From the NCBI RefSeq assembly GCF_016106005.1, contig NZ_JACADR010000002.1, positions 1 to 64,000 of the forward strand: a stretch of DNA of 64,000 nt, read 5' to 3'. Shown here in pieces: positions 7,309-17,119 of the stretch (the first letter of the stretch is position 1; each line of letters starts with the position of its first letter). Made by a program: the position numbers and the translations under genes. The DNA comes from Roseomonas rosulenta (GTDB taxonomy: Bacteria; Pseudomonadota; Alphaproteobacteria; Acetobacterales; Acetobacteraceae). The notes under the pieces are model-generated. The model did not search any database and had not been told where the DNA came from. It worked only from the letters and a program-made list of their open reading frames with translations.

Positions 7309-9086
7309 GCGTGCGCCTTCGGCTTCGCGGTCTCGAGCAGGAACTTCTGCATGTCCCAGGCACCGGTCGGGCAGCGCTCGGCGCACATGCCGCAGTGCAG
7401 GCAGACATCCTCGTCCTTCACCATGACGCGCCCGGTCTTGAGACCGTCCTGCACGTACAGGTCCTGGTAGAGGTTGACGGCCGGCGCCTTGAGGCGCGTG
7501 CGCAGCTCGTCCTCGTCGCCATTCTCGGTGAAGGTGATGCAGTCGGTCGGGCAGATGTCCACGCAGGCGTCGCATTCGATGCAGGCCTTGGCGCTGAACA
7601 CGGTCTGCACGTCGCAGTTCAGGCAGCGCTGCGTCTCGAGATAGGCCATCTCCCGGTCGAAGCCGAGCTCGACCTCCACGGTGATGTCGCGCAGCGCCTT
7701 CTCGGGCGGGATATGCGGCACCTTGTAGCGCAGGTCGGGCGAGACCGCGTTGTCATAGGCCCATTCGTGGATGCCCATCTTCTGGCTGGCGATGCGCACC
7801 TCGGGCGAGGGCCGCGTCGCCACATCGCCGCCCTGGCAGAAGATGTCGATCGACACCGCCGCCTCATGCCCATGCGCGACCGCCCAGATGATGTTCTTCG
7901 GCCCGAAGGCCGCATCGCCGCCGAAGAAGACGCGCGGATTGGTCGATTGCAGCGTGGCCTGGTCGAGCTTCGGCAGCCCCCAGCGGTCGAACTCGACGCC
8001 GGCGTCGCGCTCGATCCAGGGAAAGGCGTTCTCCTGCCCGATCGCGACCAGAACCTCGTCGCATTCGATCGTCACGTCCGGCTCGCCGGTCGGGAGCAGC
8101 TGGCGGCGACCCTTGTCGTCGAATTGCGCGGCGACCTTCTCGAAGACCATGCCGGTCAGTCGGCCATTGTCGTGCAGCACCTGCTTGGGCACGAGGAAGT
8201 TGAGGATCGGGATGCCCTCGTTCATCGCGTCCTCCTTCTCCCAGGGGGACGCCTTCATTTCCTCGAAGCCGGAGCGGACAATGACCTTCACCTCCTCGCC
8301 GCCGAGGCGACGGGCGGAGCGGCAGCAATCCATCGCGGTATTGCCGCCGCCCAGCACGATCACGCGCTTGGCGACCTCCTTCACATGGCCAAAGGAGACC
8401 GAGGCCAGCCAGTCGATGCCGAGATGGATATGCGCCGCCGCCTCCGCGCGGCCGGGCACGTCGAGCTCTCGCCCGCGCGGCGCGCCGGAGCCGACGAAGA
8501 CCGCGTCGTAGCCCTCGGCCAGCAGCGCCTTCAGGCTGTCCACGCGGCGGTTCAGGTGGCTGACCACGCCGCCGCGGTCGAGGATGTAGCCGCATTCCTC
8601 GTCGATCACTTCCTCCGGCAGGCGGAAGCGCGGGATCTGCTGGCGGATGAAGCCGCCGGCCTTGGCCTGGCTGTCGAAGACATGCACCTCGTAGCCAAGC
8701 GGCGCGAGGTCGCGCGCCACCGTCAGGCTCGCAGGGCCGGCGCCCACGCAGGCGATGCGCTTGCCATTCCCCTGCGCCGGGATTGCCGGCATGCGGTGCG
8801 ACACGTCGCCCTTGTTGTCGGCCGCGACGCGCTTCAGGCGGCAGATCGCGACGGGTTCTTCCTCGACGCGGCCGCGCCGGCAGGCGGGCTCGCAGGGCCG
8901 GTCGCAGGTGCGCCCGAGGATCCCCGGAAAGACGTTGGACTGCCAGTTCACCATATAGGCGTCGGCGTAGCGCCCGGCCGCGATCATGCGGATGTATTCC
9001 GGCACCGGCGTATGCGCCGGGCAGGCCCATTGGCAATCGACCACCTTGTGGAAGTAGTCCGGGGACGAGATGTCCGTCGGCTTCAC
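7293..9086 (-). CDS. FAD/NAD(P)-binding iron-sulfur oxidoreductase (GltD-like, with C-terminal ferredoxin domain)
   Basis: A 597-residue electron-transfer flavoprotein. The N-terminus has the cysteine pattern of glutamate-synthase small subunits (DCQWACPAHTPVPEY, then RTCDRPCEPACRRG). Next come an FAD fingerprint (CVGAGPASLTVARDL) and an NAD(P) fingerprint (VLGGGNTAMDCCRSARRLG). The last ~110 residues hold two ferredoxin motifs, CIECDACVDICP and CLHCGMCAERCP, enough for two 4Fe-4S clusters. As first gene of the kor operon it is the likely electron acceptor of KorAB, passing electrons to NAD(P)+ as KorC does in the Azoarcus enzyme; BzdV-type proteins have a similar architecture. A good ribosome site (GGGAGG) precedes the ATG. 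The reverse role, reduced ferredoxin supply for carboxylation, cannot be excluded. Confidence 0.87.
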   Translation of the reverse strand: MKPTDISSPDYFHKVVDCQWACPAHTPVPEYIRMIAAGRYADAYMVNWQSNVFPGILGRTCDRPCEPACRRGRVEEEPVAICRLKRVAADNKGDVSHRMPAIPAQGNGKRIACVGAGPASLTVARDLAPLGYEVHVFDSQAKAGGFIRQQIPRFRLPEEVIDEECGYILDRGGVVSHLNRRVDSLKALLAEGYDAVFVGSGAPRGRELDVPGRAEAAAHIHLGIDWLASVSFGHVKEVAKRVIVLGGGNTAMDCCRSARRLGGEEVKVIVRSGFEEMKASPWEKEDAMNEGIPILNFLVPKQVLHDNGRLTGMVFEKVAAQFDDKGRRQLLPTGEPDVTIECDEVLVAIGQENAFPWIERDAGVEFDRWGLPKLDQATLQSTNPRVFFGGDAAFGPKNIIWAVAHGHEAAVSIDIFCQGGDVATRPSPEVRIASQKMGIHEWAYDNAVSPDLRYKVPHIPPEKALRDITVEVELGFDREMAYLETQRCLNCDVQTVFSAKACIECDACVDICPTDCITFTENGDEDELRTRLKAPAVNLYQDLYVQDGLKTGRVMVKDEDVCLHCGMCAERCPTGAWDMQKFLLETAKPKAHACHSR

Positions 9087-9134
9087 GCGTGCGACCTCCC
9101 TGGGGCTGGATGCCGCAACACGGGGAGCGCGCCA

Positions 9135-9150
9135 TCGGTCACGCGACCGA
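9135..9150. promoter_or_regulatory. Inverted repeat upstream of the kor operon (candidate operator)
   Basis: A perfect dyad TCGGTC-N4-GACCGA lies about 50 bp before the first gene of the kor operon. Its size and symmetry fit a TetR- or GntR-like repressor site, but no regulator gene is adjacent and I recognise no named family consensus. The rest of the 225-bp gap holds only the hairpins at its right end. Confidence 0.3.
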
Positions 9151-9278
9151 AGCCTTCTTGCATTCAGGGGACGGCGGCTGTGCCAGCGCCGGTGTCATTC
9201 CTGTTCGTCACTCCCCGCCGTCGAACGGCTTGGGAGGAAGCCTGCACCAAGGTGGCGATGGCGGCAATGCGGAGATTC

Positions 9279-9310
9279 GCGCCGTAACGCGGCGCAACCT
9301 TTGGTTGCGC
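9279..9310 (-). terminator. Two overlapping hairpins after the urease operon
   Basis: Immediately after the stop of the last gene of the urease operon is a perfect 8-bp hairpin, GCGCAACC-TTT-GGTTGCGC (9292-9310). Overlapping it by 4 bp is a second dyad, GCGCCG-N5-CGGCGC (9279-9295), so only one of the two can form fully. There is no T-run after either, so this may be a Rho-dependent end or an mRNA 3' stabiliser rather than a classical intrinsic terminator. Confidence 0.5.
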
Positions 9311-9311
9311 G

Positions 9312-10231
9312 TCAGCCATGCTCCCGCATCATGCGCACCGTCGCGAGAAGCGCGCGCTCGTAGCGCTCGCGTTCGCGCGCGGTCACCTCGGGCGGCCAGT
9401 CGCGGAAGCCGCGGCCGGTCTTGGGGCCGAGGCGGTTCTCCGCCACCAGCCGCGCAAGAGTCGGGCTCGGATCGGGGCTGTTGCACAGCGAGGGGTAGAT
9501 GGTGCGCCCGGCCTCGAGCTGCGTCTCGAGCCCCGCCAGTTCCTTCTGCAGGATCGGTCCGGCCGCGAGGTAGCGGAAGCCGAAGCAGTAGCGCACCGCG
9601 TTGTCGACATCCTCGGCGGTCGCGAGTCCCTGGTCGATCACTGCGAAGGCCTCGCGCATCAGCGCGTGCTGGATGCGGTTCGCGAGGAAGCCCGGCACGT
9701 CGCGCGCGACACGGATCACCTTGCGGCCAAGCCCGTCCATGATGGCAGCGACGGCGTCGCATACGGCGGGGTCGGTGTATTCGCCCTGCACCACCTCGAC
9801 GCCGGGGACCAGGTGGGCGGGCAGGAAGAAGTGCAGGTTGGCGCAGCGCGCACGCGTGGCGATCCCGCCGGCAATGTCGGTGATGCGATAGCCCGAGGCG
9901 TTCGACACCACCGGGACATGCGCCGGCACCAGCGTATCGAGCCGCGCGAAGACCTCCTGCTTCAGCGCGAGCCTCTCGGGCACGGCCTCCACGACGATCT
10001 CGGCCGAGTCGTAGTCCGGCGCCTCCATCGCATCGAGCATTGCAAGGCGCGCGACATCGTCGGGATTGCCATCGAGCTGCCCGATCGAGGCGCGGACCCG
10101 TGCCTCGGCCTCCGGCCATCGCGCCCGGTTCGTCTCGACCGCACTGACGCGCCATCCGCCGGCGAGGAAGATCGCCGCGATGTCGCAGCCCATCAGCCCC
10201 ATGCCGAGGATGACGGCATGCCGGGGCGTGC

Positions 10232-10235
<4 letters not shown>
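9312..10235 (-). CDS. 3-hydroxyacyl-CoA dehydrogenase family protein (NAD-dependent)
   Basis: A 307-residue dehydrogenase with an N-terminal Rossmann domain ([20 protein letters not shown], residues 8-27, NAD fingerprint) and a C-terminal 3HCDH domain. [20 protein letters not shown] and [12 protein letters not shown] match the family, as does the catalytic His region [16 protein letters not shown] followed by [17 protein letters not shown]. Small stand-alone members oxidise short hydroxyacids or hydroxyacyl-CoAs, carnitine or gulonate, so the substrate is open. It is the last gene of the urease operon, its ATG overlapping the ureG stop by 4 bp, although it has no known role in urease assembly. 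Confidence 0.82.
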
Positions 10236-10848
<613 letters not shown>

Positions 10849-10852
<4 letters not shown>

Positions 10853-11607
10853 GATCTGAACAGCCTCGTGTATTGCGTCTCATGACGCAGGGAGAACAGG
10901 TCGAGCGCGGGGCTGGAGGTGCCCAGCGTGTCGAGATCCGCGGCCAGCGCCGCCTGCGCCGCGGCCGAGACCACCGGCAGCAGCGCCGCCGTCGCCATCT
11001 GCCCATCGGTCTGCCCAAGCGGCACCAGCCGCACGCCGGCCGAGACCAGGTTCGCCGCGAAGGCGGACAGATACCCGAAGGCCGCATCGGGCAAGGCCAC
11101 GCCATGCGCCGCCGCCGCCGCACCGAAAGCGACGGCATGCGCGATGCGTCGCGGATGCCGCGCGGCGAAGGCGGCGAGGCGCGGCTCCGGCCAGGCGGCG
11201 AGCGTGACATTCACGAAGGCGGTGCCCTGTGCCTCCGCTTCCAGCGCGGTCTCCGCCGTGCCGCGCCAGGCGGCGCCCAGCACCGCAACCTCGTCCAGCA
11301 CCTTCGCGCGCCCCTTCGCCATGGCGCGATGCGCGGCCGCCAGCAGCGCGCCATCGACGCGCCCCGCGCCGTCACGCAAGGCTGCGGTTACGTAGGCGAC
11401 CAGTTCCTCGCGGTTGCGCACCGCGCCGTCCTCGACCGCCGTCTCGAGCCCGTGGCTGTAGGTATAGGCGCCCACCGGATAGGCCGGCGAGAGCCAGGCC
11501 AGCAGCCGGTACAGCGCCTCAGTGCTGGTGGTGGTCGTGGTCGTGGTGATGGTCGTGGTCGCCGTGATGGTGGTGGTGATGGCCAGGGTGGCGATTGTGC
11601 TCGCCAT
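10849..11607 (-). CDS. ureF: Urease accessory protein UreF (start uncertain)
   Basis: All-alpha protein that bridges UreD-urease and UreG and gates GTP hydrolysis during nickel insertion. The conserved body begins at [24 protein letters not shown] and continues to the usual C-terminus. The start is unclear: the nearest in-frame ATG (11607) lies inside ureE and gives 252 residues, with a Thr/Ile-rich leader read from the +1 frame of the ureE polyhistidine codons; another ATG is at 11658. No ATG or GTG lies between 11607 and the conserved body. The gene overlaps ureE by at least 89 bp, far more than the 1-8 bp overlaps elsewhere in this operon. Confidence 0.93.
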
Positions 11608-12046
11608 AGGCGCCGCCCTCCGGGTCGAAGGGCGCGTCCACCTTGCGCAGCGTGGCACCCAGCCCTTCCAGCATGTGCACGATCACATGATCGTCGCGGA
11701 TCAGCAGGCGCTCGCCCTCAATCTGCGTCGGCAAATGCCGGTTGCCGAGATGCCAGGCGAGGCGCGCCAGGTGTTCGCGCGTGGACGCCGTGATCTCCAC
11801 CAGCGGTTCCGGCGCGGCGCGCACGCGCACATAGCCGCCGGTCGCCAGCGCCAGCCCGTCGCCATCGCGCAATACCGTCGCCTCCGGCAGGTCGAGCAGG
11901 AAGGCGAGCCCCCCCTGCCCCGTGTAGAGCCTGCGGCGCCGGTGCCGGTCGTCGAAATCCACCAGCACGCTGTCGCGCGCCTCCGCCTCGGGCCAGGTGC
12001 CGGCGCGCAGGACCTCGGTGGCGCGTGGGGTGCTTTCGTTGTCCAT
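11519..12046 (-). CDS. ureE: Urease nickel metallochaperone UreE with polyhistidine tail
   Basis: Dimeric nickel chaperone that loads UreG/UreDF. The 175 residues comprise the N-terminal peptide-binding-like domain, the metal-binding domain (RHLPTQIEGERLLIRDDHVI) and a C-terminal tail with about 14 His among its last 26 residues, interspersed with Asp. Such tails store extra Ni(II). I chose the ATG at 12046 because a GAGGA ribosome site overlaps the ureC stop just upstream; the open frame reaches further but inside ureC. The tail codons overlap the beginning of ureF in another frame. Confidence 0.96.
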   Translation of the reverse strand: MDNESTPRATEVLRAGTWPEAEARDSVLVDFDDRHRRRRLYTGQGGLAFLLDLPEATVLRDGDGLALATGGYVRVRAAPEPLVEITASTREHLARLAWHLGNRHLPTQIEGERLLIRDDHVIVHMLEGLGATLRKVDAPFDPEGGAYGEHNRHPGHHHHHHGDHDHHHDHDHHQH

Positions 12047-12054
12047 CGAGATCC

Positions 12055-13769
<1,715 letters not shown>

Positions 13770-13770
<1 letters not shown>

Positions 13771-14075
13771 TACAGCGCTCCTTCCGTCTCGCCGCGGAAG
13801 CCGTGCACGATCCGCGCGCCGGAGAACTCCACCAGGCGCACGCGGCGCGTCTGCCCGGGTTCGAAGCGCACCGCCGTGCCGGCGGCGATGTCGAGCCGGC
13901 GCCCGCGCGCGACGGCGCGGTCGAAGCGCAGCAGCGGGTTGGTCTCGGCGAAGTGGTAGTGGCTGCCGACCTGCACGGGGCGATCGCCTGTGTTCGCGAC
14001 CTCGAGCTCGATCGCGGCGCGCCCGGCGTTGAGCTCGATCTCGCCGGCGGCGGGCAGGATCTCTCCCGGGATCAT
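13770..14075 (-). CDS. ureB: Urease beta subunit
   Basis: Structural subunit of the (UreABC)3 trimer, 101 residues, standard length. It begins [19 protein letters not shown] and contains the conserved [18 protein letters not shown] and [19 protein letters not shown] segments. It overlaps the end of ureA by 4 bp and ureC by 1 bp, so the three structural subunits are translationally coupled and made in equal amounts. Confidence 0.98.
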
Positions 14076-14566
14076 CGGCGGGCTCCCTTGGCGCGGGTGG
14101 CGGGCTTGCGCTTGGCGGCCGGCTTGGGCTTCGTCCTGGCAGGTGGCTTGGCCTTGGCCGATGTCTTGGCCTTCGCGGCGGCCTTGGGTTTCGCCTTCGG
14201 CGCGGCCTTCGCCCTCGTGGCCGGCTTCGCGCGCGTCGCGCGCGCCTTCGCCACCGGATCCGCATCGCGGATCGGCTCGTGCACCGTCACGAGCTTCGTG
14301 CCGTCCGGGAAGGTCGCCTCGACCTGGATCTCGTGGATCATCTCGGCGATGCCGTCCATCACGTGGTCGCGGCTGATCACCTTGGCGCCGTCGCGCATCA
14401 GTTCGGCGACCGAGCGCCCGTCGCGCGCGCCCTCCACCACGAAGTCGGTGATCAGCGCCACCGCCTCCGGATGGTTCAGCCGCAACCCGCGCTCGAGCCG
14501 GCGGCGCGCGACGATCGCCGCCATCGCCACCAACAGCTTGTCCTTCTCCCGAGGCGTCAGGTTCAT
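14072..14566 (-). CDS. ureA: Urease gamma subunit with unusual Lys/Ala/Pro-rich C-terminal extension
   Basis: The first ~100 residues are a normal gamma subunit ([20 protein letters not shown]..., [41 protein letters not shown]-like end). Instead of stopping there the frame continues for about 60 residues of low-complexity sequence built from K, A, P, R and T, for example [16 protein letters not shown] (tail codons ~14075-14265). It resembles histone H1-like or PhaF/AlgP-type tails. A family member is normally close to 100 residues, so this is a real oddity. I prefer the ATG at 14566 over one five codons upstream because MNLTPRE is the family start. The stop still overlaps ureB by 4 bp, so the extension has stayed in frame with the operon. 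Confidence 0.95.
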   Translation of the reverse strand: MNLTPREKDKLLVAMAAIVARRRLERGLRLNHPEAVALITDFVVEGARDGRSVAELMRDGAKVISRDHVMDGIAEMIHEIQVEATFPDGTKLVTVHEPIRDADPVAKARATRAKPATRAKAAPKAKPKAAAKAKTSAKAKPPARTKPKPAAKRKPATRAKGARR

Positions 14567-14620
14567 CTCGTCACGCTCCACACCCCTGCATGGCTTCCGC
14601 GCATCATGGCCGCCTCGCGC

Positions 14621-15460
14621 TCAACTCGTCCACAGCCGCGGCAGCCGCGCCGGCTGGCCCAGCGCCCGCGCCCGCAGCAGGCAGATCGCCGCGCCGAGCG
14701 CGTCGCGCAGCGCCACCGCATCGCCCAGCCAGCGCGCGAGCAGCAGGCCAGGGCGGATCAGGCTTGCGGCAGCGCCCGCCTCGCGCAGCGCGTCGCGCAG
14801 CGGCGTGAGCGGTTCCGGCGCGGCCAGCACCAGGCTCGCCATCGCCTCGGCCCCGCCGAAGCCGAAGCGGTCGGCGCGCCGTTCCGCCAGGTCCTCCGCC
14901 AGCGCCAGCCCATCCGCCCAGACCAGAGCGCCGCCGCGGCTGAGCCGCCAGGCGTCGCGCAGCAGGCCACCCTGCATCACCTCCCCGCGCGCGCGCCGCC
15001 CGAACACCAGCATCTCGGCGAACAGGAGCCGCGCATCGGGCGCGAGCGAGACGGCGATGCGCCGTTCCAGCCGCGCGCCGTCGAACAGGATCGTCTCCTG
15101 CGGCAGCCATTCGAGCGTGGCACCGGCGCCGACCTCCATCTCCACGTCGATGCGCGTGGCCGGGCCGAGGCTGCGATAGACCTTCTCCGCCGCCGGCGTG
15201 GACAGCGTCGCGACCGCACCGGGCCCGAGCCGCAGGTCGAAGCGCAGCGAATCCCCGCCGGCCAGACCACCCGCGGTATTGACCAGCGCCGCGAGCGGCG
15301 CCTCGCCCGGATCGGGCGTGGGAAACAGGATGCGCGCCGGCGAGGCCTGGAACAGATGCGCGATGCGGGTCGCGGCGCCGCTGCGCCGGAAATGCAGTTC
15401 GGCCCCGCCGCGGGCGCGCTGGTGTGCCGGGGCGGCTGGTCGTGAGGCGGTCATCGCCAT
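14621..15460 (-). CDS. ureD: Urease accessory protein UreD
   Basis: Scaffold protein that binds apo-urease and, with UreF and UreG, forms the activation complex. About 279 residues; GGAELHFRRSGAATRIAHLFQ, ALVNTAGGLAGGDSLRFDL, STPAAEKVYRS and LEWLPQETILFDGARLERRI are typical. The frame stays open for kilobases upstream by chance in GC-rich DNA. The start is set near MAMTASRPAAP (15460 or 15454); neither has a clear ribosome site. It is the first gene of the minus-strand operon ureD-A-B-C-E-F-G-dehydrogenase and diverges from the urea transporter. Confidence 0.94.
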   Translation of the reverse strand: MAMTASRPAAPAHQRARGGAELHFRRSGAATRIAHLFQASPARILFPTPDPGEAPLAALVNTAGGLAGGDSLRFDLRLGPGAVATLSTPAAEKVYRSLGPATRIDVEMEVGAGATLEWLPQETILFDGARLERRIAVSLAPDARLLFAEMLVFGRRARGEVMQGGLLRDAWRLSRGGALVWADGLALAEDLAERRADRFGFGGAEAMASLVLAAPEPLTPLRDALREAGAAASLIRPGLLLARWLGDAVALRDALGAAICLLRARALGQPARLPRLWTS

Positions 15461-15529
15461 GAGCGTCGCATGGGGCGGCGGCATTGCAAATCTGCGCAGC
15501 GACAGGGCGGGAAGAGCAGGAAGCATGCA

Positions 15530-15544
15530 CCACCTGCACAGTGG
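15530..15544. promoter_or_regulatory. Candidate NtrC-type enhancer dyad
   Basis: CCAC-N7-GTGG has the half-site spacing of NtrC sites (GCAC-N7-GTGC) with the outer base changed on each side. It lies in the usual enhancer range upstream of the sigma-54 promoter of urtA. The match is partial, so this is suggestive only. Confidence 0.3.
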
Positions 15545-15713
15545 CTGGGCGCCCCGCTCGCACGGATGACAGGCGATCCATCTCCGACCAGCACGCGCCA
15601 TGCGGTTCGTGCCGTCACCCGCGCGGCCCGGGCGCTCGCAAATTGCCCCCGCGTGCGCGGCGGGCCGTGAGAGCGGCTGCCTGATCGCGTGTTGCGCCGC
15701 ATGCAGCCTGCCC

Positions 15714-15730
15714 TTGGCACGCTTCTCGCT
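15714..15730 (+). promoter_or_regulatory. Sigma-54 promoter for urtABCDE
   Basis: TTGGCACG-CTTC-TCGCT matches the consensus YTGGCACG-N4-TTGCW at every fixed position but one (C for T beside the -12 GC). The -24 GG and -12 GC are separated by exactly 10 bp. The predicted start of transcription is near 15741, leaving a leader of about 83 nt before urtA. Sigma-54 dependence fits control of urea uptake by NtrC under nitrogen limitation. Confidence 0.72.
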
Positions 15731-15823
15731 CACCCCCGAGGCGGATCGACCCCGGGATGGGCGTCGGCGGAGGGTCCGCCCGATGTTCCTGCCCGGGGTG
15801 CCGATCCGGTCAGGAGGATCTGC

Positions 15824-17074
15824 ATGAGCAACACCCCCATCACCCGGATCGGCCGGCGCGTCGCCCTGCTCGGCGCCGGCGCCGCCCTCGCCGCCCCCGC
15901 GCTGCGACCGGCCTTCGGCCAGGGCGCACCGATCAAGGTGGGCGTGCTGCACTCGCTGTCGGGCACCATGGCGATCAGCGAGACCGCGCTGCGCGACACC
16001 GTGCTGATGATGGTCGAATGGATCAACGGCCGCGGCGGCCTGCTCGGCCGGCGTGTTGAAGCCGTGGTGGTCGATCCCGCCTCCAACTGGCCGCTGTTCG
16101 CCGAGAAGGCGCGCGAGCTGCTGCAGGTGCACCGCGTCGATGTGACCTTCGGCTGCTGGACCTCGGTCTCGCGCAAGTCGGTGCTGCCGGTCTTCGAGGA
16201 ACTGAACGGCCTCCTGTTCTACCCCGTGCAGTACGAGGGTGAGGAACAGTCGCGCAACGTGTTCTACACGGGCGCGGCGCCGAACCAGCAGGCGATCCCG
16301 GCGGTCGAGTACCTGATGAGCGCCGATGGCGGCGAGGCCAAGCGCATCGCGCTGCTGGGCACCGACTACGTCTATCCGCGCACCACCAACCGCATCCTGC
16401 GCGCCTTCCTCAACTCCAAGGGCATCCCCGATGCCGACATCATGGAGGAATACACGCCCTTCGGCCATTCCGACTGGCAGGGGATCGTGGCGCGCGTGAA
16501 GCGCTTCGCCGGCGAAGGCAAGAAGACCGCCATCGTCTCGACCATCAACGGCGACGCCAACGTTCCCTTCTACCGCGAACTGGGCAATCAGGGCATCAAG
16601 GCGGAGGACATCCCCTCGGTCGCCTTCTCGGTCGGCGAGGAGGAACTGGCGGGCATCGACACGCGCCCACTGGTCGGCCACCTGGCGGCCTGGAACTACT
16701 TCATGTCGGTGCAGTCGCCGGCGAACACCGAGTTCCTGAACATGTGGCGCGCCTTCATCCGCAATCCGCGCCGGGTCACCAACGACCCGATGGAAGCCAC
16801 CTATACGGGCTTCAAGATGTGGACCCAGGCCGTGGCCCAGGCCGGCTCCACCGCGGTCGATGCGGTGCGCGAGGCGATGTACGGCCAGAAGGTGGAAGCC
16901 CCCGCCGGCTACACCGAGGAGATGCACCGCAACCACCACCTGTCCAAGCCGGTGATGATCGGCGAGATCCAGGCGGACGGGCAGTTCAACATCGTCTGGA
17001 AGACGCCGACGGCGATCGTGGCCGAGAACTGGTCGCCCTTCATTCCCGAGAACGCCGCGCGTCGCCGCGGCTGA
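15824..17074 (+). CDS. urtA: Urea ABC transporter substrate-binding protein
   Basis: Periplasmic urea-binding protein of the branched-chain-amino-acid (HAAT) family, 416 residues. The N-terminus has a twin-arginine-like signal (RIGRRVALLGAGAALAAP) ending before FGQGAPIKVGVLHSLSGTMA. UrtA hallmarks include FGCWTSVSRKSVLPVFEE, LFYPVQYEGEEQSRNVFYTG and LLGTDYVYPRTTNRI. The ATG at 15824 is chosen over the longer open frame because AGGAGG lies 6 bp before it and the signal peptide begins there. First gene of the urtABCDE operon, behind the sigma-54 promoter. Confidence 0.97.
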   Translation: MSNTPITRIGRRVALLGAGAALAAPALRPAFGQGAPIKVGVLHSLSGTMAISETALRDTVLMMVEWINGRGGLLGRRVEAVVVDPASNWPLFAEKARELLQVHRVDVTFGCWTSVSRKSVLPVFEELNGLLFYPVQYEGEEQSRNVFYTGAAPNQQAIPAVEYLMSADGGEAKRIALLGTDYVYPRTTNRILRAFLNSKGIPDADIMEEYTPFGHSDWQGIVARVKRFAGEGKKTAIVSTINGDANVPFYRELGNQGIKAEDIPSVAFSVGEEELAGIDTRPLVGHLAAWNYFMSVQSPANTEFLNMWRAFIRNPRRVTNDPMEATYTGFKMWTQAVAQAGSTAVDAVREAMYGQKVEAPAGYTEEMHRNHHLSKPVMIGEIQADGQFNIVWKTPTAIVAENWSPFIPENAARRRG

Positions 17075-17119
17075 TGGAACGCGCGGCGTCCGGGGCCCCC
17101 GGCGCCGCGCCTCCCGCCC

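Larger units (their letters stand above)
15461..15823. other. Divergent regulatory region between ureD and urtA
   Basis: A 363-bp non-coding stretch between the two halves of the urea system. It contains a near-consensus sigma-54 promoter facing urtA, a dyad about 185 bp upstream of it that resembles an NtrC site, and AGGAGG (15812-15817) 6 bp before the urtA ATG. I saw no small gene or structured RNA, and no convincing promoter for ureD. Confidence 0.7.

Noticed and set aside
5530-9287. Long plus-strand frames of 646 and 661 codons opposite the kor operon
   Set aside because: Both are antisense shadows of korA and the flavoprotein gene, which have clear cofactor motifs on the minus strand.
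11522-11600. A hydrophobic Val/Met-rich peptide that looks like a membrane helix
   Set aside because: It is the antisense reading of the ureE His codons (CAC/CAT read as GTG/ATG), a codon artefact rather than a gene.
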